A DNA stretch of 9,863 nt, taken from Candidatus Aciduliprofundum sp. GTDB lineage: Archaea > Thermoplasmatota > Thermoplasmata > Thermoplasmatales > Aciduliprofundaceae. Location: the NCBI GenBank assembly GCA_015523135.1, contig WAKY01000059.1, forward strand, positions 1 through 9,863, in the 5' to 3' direction. The position numbers and the translations under genes are program-made. The notes beneath the pieces were generated by a model. That model worked only from the letters and a program-made list of their open reading frames with translations, did no database searches and was not told the origin of the DNA. Below are positions 5,876 through 9,863 of the stretch, piece by piece (within the stretch, counting starts at the first letter, position 1; every line of letters starts with the position of its first letter).

Positions 5876-6582
5876 GAAAAGATAGCTTTTTTCTCCTAAT
5901 AACAATTATTCTGATTTTGGGCATAGGTGCTTTATCAGTATTTTACCCCTCTTTTTTAGGGGTAACTTCAATGGTTATCCTTCTTTTAATTCTTTTAGCA
6001 TTGCTAATATTTTATGAGAAGAGCTCTAATAAGAGCAAGGAAATTGCAGTTATAGCAATTCTCGGAACATTTTCAGCAGTGGCGAGGGTACCCTTTGCCG
6101 CAATACCAAATGTTCAACCTTGCACTTTTATAATTCTCGTATCTGGCTATGTTTTTGGCCCATTTGCAGGGTTTATGATTGGGGCTGAAACAGCACTATT
6201 GTCAAATTTCTTTTTGGGTCAAGGCCCTTGGACTCCTTGGCAGATGTTTGCTTGGGGGATAATTGGAATAATTGGATGGCTTTTTAGAAAGTTTATGTAT
6301 GGGAAAAAGCATGAGTTCCTCGCTTTCTTAATTTTTGGATTTTTCAGCGGATACCTTTACGGCATAATAATGAATGTTTGGTATTGGCTTGCGTTCATAT
6401 ATCCTTTAACTTGGCAAAGCTTTCTTATGGTTGAATCTACTTCAATTTGGTTTGACACATTGCACGCATTAGGCAATGTTATTTTCATTGACCTCTTTAC
6501 TGTGAAGTTCATAAAATTGCTTGAGAGATACAGATTAAGGTATGGATTATTTAATAAAATTCTAAAGAATTCTGCTTCATAA
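5872..6582 (+). CDS. ECF transporter S component (substrate-binding membrane protein), CbrT-like, probably for cobalamin/corrinoid
   Basis: This is the integral-membrane subunit that defines the substrate of the ECF importer. The 236 residues are mostly hydrophobic, with segments at about 7-27, 30-48, 57-72, 84-105, 122-138, 148-172 and 196-216. The first two look like an N-terminal addition to the usual S-component fold. The conserved core runs from about 71 to 129: ARVPFAAIPNVQP, then SGYVFGPFAG, then SNFFLGQGPWTPWQMFAWG. From memory this pattern is typical of S components annotated as CbrT, the predicted cobalamin type. The neighbouring DUF4430 protein points the same way, but substrate assignment remains an inference and another small molecule is possible. 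GAGGGA at 5861-5866 supports the start 5 nt later. The last 32 bp overlap the convergent truD. Confidence 0.78.
   Translation: MRKDSFFLLITIILILGIGALSVFYPSFLGVTSMVILLLILLALLIFYEKSSNKSKEIAVIAILGTFSAVARVPFAAIPNVQPCTFIILVSGYVFGPFAGFMIGAETALLSNFFLGQGPWTPWQMFAWGIIGIIGWLFRKFMYGKKHEFLAFLIFGFFSGYLYGIIMNVWYWLAFIYPLTWQSFLMVESTSIWFDTLHALGNVIFIDLFTVKFIKLLERYRLRYGLFNKILKNSAS
5943..5965 (+). repeat. Perfect 8-bp inverted repeat with T-rich loop inside the S-component gene
   Basis: TTACCCCT (5943-5950) and AGGGGTAA (5958-5965) are exact reverse complements around a 7-nt loop, CTTTTTT. The stem begins 72 nt into the S-component gene and codes for part of the loop between the first two hydrophobic segments. 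It may be a coding coincidence or an mRNA structure. Confidence 0.45.
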
Positions 6583-7783
6583 ACTCTCTCATTAAGGAGG
6601 TAGCATAGGAGCCACGATGAAGGGTAAATTTGAAATCACATTCATTGCGAGTATAATCAATTATAGGCGCAACTATATTTCTCCTTCTGCCCTTTGAGCT
6701 CAATTCTGGGATTTCTCTTATGTGAAACATTTTTTTATCTATGCCCTCTTCGTTAATTACCTCCTTTTCAATCTCCCCTTGCACTCCCCCGCTAAAATAT
6801 GAGTCGTAGCCGAATAATATGGTGGAAATGTATGCTCTTCTTGCTTCAATTAACTTTTTTATCTTTTCAATATTGAAATCTGTAACTTTGACAAATTCTT
6901 GCATAGGCAATCCAAATTTATCCACCTTCATAACAATATCCCCAACTTGCACATCGATTCCAATTTCTAATCTCTTGCTAAGAATTTTGTTGAAAATGTA
7001 GCTTTGATATCCATGCACAAATAGAAGCAAAAGATTCTTGGGTAATTGTTTTAGAGCACCCACATAATCTCCCTCGTTCTTTATTAGATGATTTAACATT
7101 GCTCTCTCGTAACTTGCATTTTTTCCTATATTTTTTATGGTCTCCCTCGCATCCATGTTCTCAAAGAAAATCTTTCTTCCCTCATCCTCATCAAATGAGG
7201 ATGGAAAGCCAATGTAGTATCTTACTGCCTCATTGTATTTTCCTTCAATTATGAATTTTCCAACAATGTGGGTAATGGGTCTGCTTGCTCCAAATCTCTG
7301 CACACCAAAGAAATTCGGGAAAAAGCCATTTAATTCATCCTCTATCTTATCAACTCTATCATCGCATTTTGCATCTCTAACTAAAATGTTGAATTTATTC
7401 CCGTATAAATCTCCAATATTTATCTCCCCATCGCTCCTAAATTCTTCAAGAATTTCCACATCCTTCAGTTCTAATTTTATCTCCTGTTGGTAATTGAGAA
7501 TGCAAAAATATTGAATAGTTATGCCCCTCTTATCCTTGTTTCCTGCAAATTTTATGCGATGCTTGCTGATTCCTAAATTCTTGCTCAATATTTTCACAAA
7601 TCTGTTGGTTTCCCAGTTAAAAAGCTTAACTTTTAGGCAAAGATTCCTTCCATTATCTTTTTTCTCTAACTCCAATGGAATCTCTTCAACATAGAAATCT
7701 TCAACCTTCTTTCTTAATTTTCCACCTATGCCAGGAGTGGAGGATAAAAAAGAAAAAATGCCTATATCATTCTCAGAGTACAT
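6551..7783 (-). CDS. truD: tRNA pseudouridine(13) synthase TruD (TruD/Pus7 family)
   Basis: TruD isomerises uridine to pseudouridine, classically at position 13 of tRNA; family members in other organisms also act on position 35. The 410 residues are longer than E. coli TruD and fit the larger archaeal/eukaryotic form. Visible marks: 'GIGGKLRKKVEDFYVEEI' at 18-35, the catalytic motif FAGNKDKRGITIQ at 79-91 with the nucleophile D84, and NFFGVQRFG at 157-165 (family N-x-F-G and Q-R-F-G). Near the C-terminus are SSKGRRRN and an F-x-L-x-x-G-S-YATSLMREFMK ending. Its ATG overlaps the ndk stop in a TAATG arrangement, so it is the last gene of the rpl7ae operon and probably translated by reinitiation; no clear Shine-Dalgarno is seen. 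Its 3' end overlaps the S-component gene by 32 bp, tail to tail. Confidence 0.94.
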   Translation of the reverse strand: MYSENDIGIFSFLSSTPGIGGKLRKKVEDFYVEEIPLELEKKDNGRNLCLKVKLFNWETNRFVKILSKNLGISKHRIKFAGNKDKRGITIQYFCILNYQQEIKLELKDVEILEEFRSDGEINIGDLYGNKFNILVRDAKCDDRVDKIEDELNGFFPNFFGVQRFGASRPITHIVGKFIIEGKYNEAVRYYIGFPSSFDEDEGRKIFFENMDARETIKNIGKNASYERAMLNHLIKNEGDYVGALKQLPKNLLLLFVHGYQSYIFNKILSKRLEIGIDVQVGDIVMKVDKFGLPMQEFVKVTDFNIEKIKKLIEARRAYISTILFGYDSYFSGGVQGEIEKEVINEEGIDKKMFHIREIPELSSKGRRRNIVAPIIDYTRNECDFKFTLHRGSYATSLMREFMKQNSLEFY

Positions 7784-8229
7784 TATATCCAGACTTCGTC
7801 CACTAGCCTGTACTCTAAGAGCTCGCTATCATCAAAGAATATAGGTATCTCCCTCTTTGCTGATTCTTCTGAATCTGAGCCATGCACAAGGTTGTTCTGT
7901 ATGCTCATTGCAAAATCTCCTCTAATCGTTCCTGGCTCTGCCTCTATTCCATTTGTTTTGCCCATCATCTTGCGTACAACTTCTATGGCTCTATCTCCCT
8001 CTAAAACCATTGCAACTATTGGTCCAGAGGTTATGTAATCTATCAAGCTCTCGTAGAAGGGCTTGCCCTTATGCACCTCATAATGCTTCTCTGCCTTCTC
8101 CCTGCTTAGCCACAGCATTTTCATTGCTACTATCTTCAATCCTTTCTTTTCAAAGCGGGAGATAATCTCTCCGATGAGTCTTCTATTAACGGCATCGGGT
8201 TTAAGCAGTACCAGTGTTCTCTGCTTCAT
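7783..8229 (-). CDS. ndk: Nucleoside diphosphate kinase
   Basis: Ndk transfers the gamma phosphate of ATP to other nucleoside diphosphates through a phosphohistidine. The 148 residues are the full family length. The N-terminus 'TLVLLKPDAV' (5-14) holds the conserved Lys, and 'TIRGDFA' (101-107) and NLVHGSDS (113-120) contain the active-site H116 with the following conserved Ser-Asp. EIPIFF near the C-terminus is also typical. GAGGCGGGAG lies just before the ATG and is part of the overlapping rpl24e reading frame. Its first 29 bp overlap the end of rpl24e, and its stop overlaps the truD start by one base. Its position after rpl24e is conserved in many archaea. Confidence 0.97.
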   Translation of the reverse strand: MKQRTLVLLKPDAVNRRLIGEIISRFEKKGLKIVAMKMLWLSREKAEKHYEVHKGKPFYESLIDYITSGPIVAMVLEGDRAIEVVRKMMGKTNGIEAEPGTIRGDFAMSIQNNLVHGSDSEESAKREIPIFFDDSELLEYRLVDEVWI

Positions 8230-8446
8230 TCTCCCGCCTCTGTATCAAATGTAACCTAACTTCTTTTTCTTTTCTATACGCAGCTGTCCATCTAACCTTA
8301 CGGGGTATTCTCTGTAATTCAATCATATTCTTGTAACACTTACTACTGCAAAAATAGTAAACTGTGCCTGTTTTTGTGACATACATCTTTCCAGTACCCG
8401 GCTCTATCTCCTTTCCGCAGAAGGCACAAACATGCTTTGTAGGCAT
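8201..8446 (-). CDS. rpl24e: 50S ribosomal protein L24e
   Basis: This is a zinc-binding large-subunit ribosomal protein. A four-Cys site is intact: C7 and C10 in CAFC, C33 and C37 in CSSKC. It is followed by the usual 'RKVRWTAAYRK' segment. At 81 residues it is longer than the 60-70 residues I expect for archaeal L24e. The extra C-terminal residues (about 65-81: LIQRRENEAENTGTA region) are charged and mostly lie in the overlap with ndk. The start follows GGTGAT with a 4-nt gap, and that ribosome site includes the rps28e stop codon. It is the third gene of the rpl7ae operon. Confidence 0.96.
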   Translation of the reverse strand: MPTKHVCAFCGKEIEPGTGKMYVTKTGTVYYFCSSKCYKNMIELQRIPRKVRWTAAYRKEKEVRLHLIQRRENEAENTGTA

Positions 8447-8451
8447 TTAAA

Positions 8452-8661
8452 TCACCTTGCCTCCAGCTTTCTTGCCTCTCTTGCAGTTTCTCTAAGCATC
8501 AATATATCTCCAACTCGCACAGGACCCATAACATTACGGGTTAGAATTCTTCCCTTGTCTCTACCTTCAAGAACACGAACCTTGACTTGAGTAACCTCAC
8601 CGGTCATCCCTGTTCTTCCCATAATTTCAACGACTTCGGCGGGCGTAGCTTCATCTGCCAT
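8452..8661 (-). CDS. rps28e: 30S ribosomal protein S28e
   Basis: This 69-residue small-subunit protein has an OB-like fold. It shows the family core 'PAEVVEIMGRTGMTGEVTQV' , 'VLEGRDKGRILTRNVMGPVRVGDIL' and the C-terminal 'LRETAREARKL'. The ATG at 8661 is preceded by AAGGTGAT ending 4 nt upstream, directly after the rpl7ae stop. The rps28e TGA forms part of the ribosome site of rpl24e. These are strong signs of one polycistronic ribosomal transcript. Confidence 0.97.
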   Translation of the reverse strand: MADEATPAEVVEIMGRTGMTGEVTQVKVRVLEGRDKGRILTRNVMGPVRVGDILMLRETAREARKLEAR

Positions 8662-8672
8662 CTAAATCACCT

Positions 8673-9038
8673 TTACTTCTTTATTGCCTTAATCTGCTCA
8701 ATTATCTCTTTGAAAGAATCTGCAGCTTTTCCAAAGTCAAGGATACTCACTGAGGCAGCACTCTTTATGCCAACTCTCTTACCGAGCTCTTCCTTTGTGG
8801 CAACATAGCCATAGGGTATGTCCTTCTCTTCACAAAGCAATGGCAGGTGAGCTACTATCTCTGGAGGATTCACATCCTCGGCAATTACCACAAACTTTGC
8901 ATCTCCTCTCTCAACGGTCTTTGTAACTTCGTTTGTGCCTTTCCTAATCTTTCCAGTTTCCTTGGAAATCTCTATGGCACTAAGCATTTTTTCCTGCAGT
9001 TCCTTTGGGGTTTCAAACCTTACATATATTGCAGCCAT
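8673..9038 (-). CDS. rpl7ae: 50S ribosomal protein L7Ae (K-turn-binding; rRNA, box C/D and H/ACA RNP component)
   Basis: L7Ae is a large-subunit protein that also binds kink-turns in guide RNPs and in archaeal RNase P. With the start at 9038 it has 121 residues, beginning MAAIYVRFETPKELQ as expected for archaeal homologues. Family marks are KIRKGTNEVTKTVERG, 'AKFVVIAEDVNPPEIVAHLP', 'LCEEKDIPYGYVATKEELG' and 'VGIKSAASVSILDFG'. An ATG at 9056 is in frame but rejected: it would add MKEVKK and leave the gene without a ribosome site. The ATG at 9038 has a perfect GGAGGT 7 nt upstream. It is the promoter-proximal gene of the rpl7ae-rps28e-rpl24e-ndk-truD operon. Confidence 0.96.
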   Translation of the reverse strand: MAAIYVRFETPKELQEKMLSAIEISKETGKIRKGTNEVTKTVERGDAKFVVIAEDVNPPEIVAHLPLLCEEKDIPYGYVATKEELGKRVGIKSAASVSILDFGKAADSFKEIIEQIKAIKK

Positions 9039-9045
9039 TTTCTTT

Positions 9046-9051
9046 ACCTCC
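9046..9051 (-). promoter_or_regulatory. Shine-Dalgarno of rpl7ae, decides its start
   Basis: GGAGGT on the minus strand lies 7 nt before the ATG at 9038. It falls inside the codons that would belong to a longer protein from the ATG at 9056, which argues that the shorter start is the real one. Confidence 0.8.
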
Positions 9052-9056
9052 TTCAT

Positions 9057-9068
9057 CTAATCAATCAT
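9057..9068 (-). other. Three-codon minimal ORF (M-I-D-stop) in the rpl7ae leader
   Basis: On the minus strand ATG ATT GAT TAG runs from 9068 to 9057 and is followed directly by the in-frame ATG at 9056 and then the rpl7ae ribosome site. The predicted transcription start (about 9070) is close to its ATG. It could be read as a leaderless minicistron, or it may be chance in an AT-rich leader. Confidence 0.3.
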
Positions 9069-9091
9069 AGGCAAAGCACGAAAACGCTTAT

Positions 9092-9108
9092 TGTATAAAT
9101 AATTTTGG
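9092..9108 (-). promoter_or_regulatory. BRE/TATA promoter of the rpl7ae operon
   Basis: On the minus strand CCAAAA (9103-9108, BRE-like) is followed by TTATTTATACA, with the TATA core TTTATACA at 9092-9099. Transcription would begin about 26 nt later, near 9070, leaving a leader of about 32 nt that includes the GGAGGT site. It is the only good promoter upstream of the five-gene operon. Confidence 0.65.
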
Positions 9109-9113
9109 AAAAA
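9109..9113 (-). terminator. Possible oligo-T terminator of ftsZ
   Basis: Directly after the ftsZ TAA, with one base between, the minus strand reads TTTTT. Archaeal termination often uses short T runs, but five is minimal and the run abuts the rpl7ae promoter, so readthrough is possible. Confidence 0.25.
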
Positions 9114-9114
9114 G

Positions 9115-9863
9115 TTAGTAGACCACGGAGATTAGGTCATTTATCCCTCCTATCTCTTCCGTTATGTACCTTGCCTCCCTCTTTTGCAAGTATGGTGTAT
9201 GCACTCCCGTTAATATAGTTGTTATTTTCAATTTCTTGGTGTATCTATCATCAACCCTCGCTCCTATCTTCACTTCTGCATCATCTCTTATGCCCGAGGT
9301 TATTCCCTCCGCAATCCTATAAACTGTTTGCAGTGACATCTCAGAGCCACCTGTGATATGGATAAGAGCACCATTGGCACCACGATAATCTATGTCCATT
9401 AGGGGATTATTCAAAGTGTCCATTACGGCATCCTGTGGCGTGTAGTAATTTCCCTCCCCGTAGAGAATTGTGGAAGTGCCTCCATTTCTCATCAACGCTT
9501 CCAGATCCGAGAAATCTATATTCATCAAGGAAGGTATGGTTATTGCATCAGCCAAGTTGGTTATAACATCTCCAATTAAATAATCCATAATTGCAAATGC
9601 CTTCTTTATGGGTAAATTCTTTGCCAAGCTAACAAGCCTGTTATTATCAAGAACTATAACTGTGTGAGAATGCTCCCTAAATCGCTCTAAGGACATTTCC
9701 GCCTGCTCCCATCTCTTCTTCCCCTCTGCCTTAAATGGCATGGTTACCATGGATACAACGAGAGCCCCTGCATCCCTCGCTATCTCGCTTATAACAGGTC
9801 CTGCACCCCCACCTGTTCCTCCACCAAGGCCAGCAAGGAGAAATACTATATCTCCTCCATCAA
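9115..9863 (-). CDS. ftsZ: Cell division protein FtsZ (N-terminal part cut by window)
   Basis: FtsZ is the tubulin-like GTPase that forms the division ring. The frame is open to the right edge, and about 248 C-terminal residues are visible, beginning GDIVFLLAGLGGG. The GTP-binding T4 loop reads GLGGGTGGGAGP, where the usual form is GGGTG-[TS]-G. The T7 catalytic loop is intact: SLMNIDFSDLEALM, with both Asp of N-x-D-x-x-D. Other marks are 'NNRLVSLAKNLPIKKAFAIMDYLIG', 'GGSEMSLQTVYRIAEGI', 'IGARVDDRY' and 'KITTILTGV'. Only about 25 residues follow the last core strand, so a long C-terminal linker is absent. The ATG at 9750 lies within the conserved domain and is not the start. Which archaeal FtsZ paralogue this is cannot be settled without the N-terminus. 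Confidence 0.93.
   Translation of the reverse strand, partial: DGGDIVFLLAGLGGGTGGGAGPVISEIARDAGALVVSMVTMPFKAEGKKRWEQAEMSLERFREHSHTVIVLDNNRLVSLAKNLPIKKAFAIMDYLIGDVITNLADAITIPSLMNIDFSDLEALMRNGGTSTILYGEGNYYTPQDAVMDTLNNPLMDIDYRGANGALIHITGGSEMSLQTVYRIAEGITSGIRDDAEVKIGARVDDRYTKKLKITTILTGVHTPYLQKREARYITEEIGGINDLISVVY

Noticed and set aside
7953..8165. 70-codon plus-strand frame inside ndk
   Set aside because: Antisense shadow of a conserved enzyme, with no ribosome site and no recognisable domain.
8673..9056. L7Ae starting at ATG 9056
   Set aside because: The GGAGGT ribosome site lies downstream of this ATG and correctly spaced for the ATG at 9038; the extra MKEVKK is not typical of L7Ae.
9039..9070. 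Kink-turn in the rpl7ae leader for autoregulation
   Set aside because: UGAU and AUGA elements occur, but I could not build a convincing stem on both sides of a G-A pair block in this ~32-nt leader.
9075..9090. Inverted repeat AAGC...GCTT between TATA and start of rpl7ae as an operator
   Set aside because: Only 4 bp pair exactly; not distinguishable from chance.
9115..9750. FtsZ starting at the ATG at 9750
   Set aside because: The frame continues to the right edge and encodes the GTP-binding signature upstream of this ATG, so it is an internal Met.
1..9863. Mobile element, CRISPR array, tRNA or integration site
   Set aside because: No transposase, integrase, direct repeat array or cloverleaf was seen; all genes look like core chromosomal genes with similar AT-rich style.

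Overview
The window looks archaeal, from a moderately AT-rich euryarchaeote. It carries archaeal/eukaryotic-type ribosomal proteins (S17e, L7Ae, S28e, L24e), an archaeal DNA primase small subunit, a Taw3-type wybutosine enzyme and an archaeal FtsZ. Some starts have AT-rich TATA boxes about 25 nt upstream with no Shine-Dalgarno (leaderless type), while others have GGTGAT or GGAGGT ribosome binding sites. Gene content and protein style suggest the Thermoplasmata, perhaps the Aciduliprofundum/DHVE2 lineage. That placement is an inference from reading, not a database result.

Layout. (1) 1-390 (+): the C-terminal part of an RPA/SSB-like OB-fold protein, cut by the left edge. (2) 440-1015 (+): taw3, which ends tail-to-tail inside rps17e. 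(3) 990-2514 (-): priS followed by rps17e, the latter with its own strong promoter. (4) 2534-6582 (+): a tightly coupled four-gene operon. It encodes a membrane-anchored extracytoplasmic protein with a transcobalamin-C-terminal-like (DUF4430) domain, an EcfT membrane component, a double-ATPase EcfA and an integral-membrane S component. This is a complete energy-coupling-factor (ECF) importer, most likely for a corrinoid such as vitamin B12 (CbrTUV-like). (5) 6551-9038 (-): a five-gene operon in transcription order rpl7ae, rps28e, rpl24e, ndk, truD. (6) 9115-9863 (-): the C-terminal two thirds or so of ftsZ, cut by the right edge.

The informational genes cover replication (SSB-like protein, PriS), translation and tRNA/rRNA modification (four ribosomal proteins, TruD, Taw3), nucleotide balance (Ndk) and division (FtsZ). 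Set among them is the importer operon, where every junction overlaps by 4 to 8 bp and each internal gene has its own Shine-Dalgarno, implying coordinated synthesis of the complex. The least ordinary material is in that operon: an uncharacterised extracytoplasmic C-terminal domain, Lys in place of Arg in both EcfT coupling motifs, and Ser in place of the D-loop Asp in both ATPase halves. FtsZ also has a Gly in its GTP-binding signature where Thr or Ser is usual.

There is no gene-free stretch longer than about 80 bases. I saw no tRNA, rRNA, CRISPR array, insertion sequence or attachment site.
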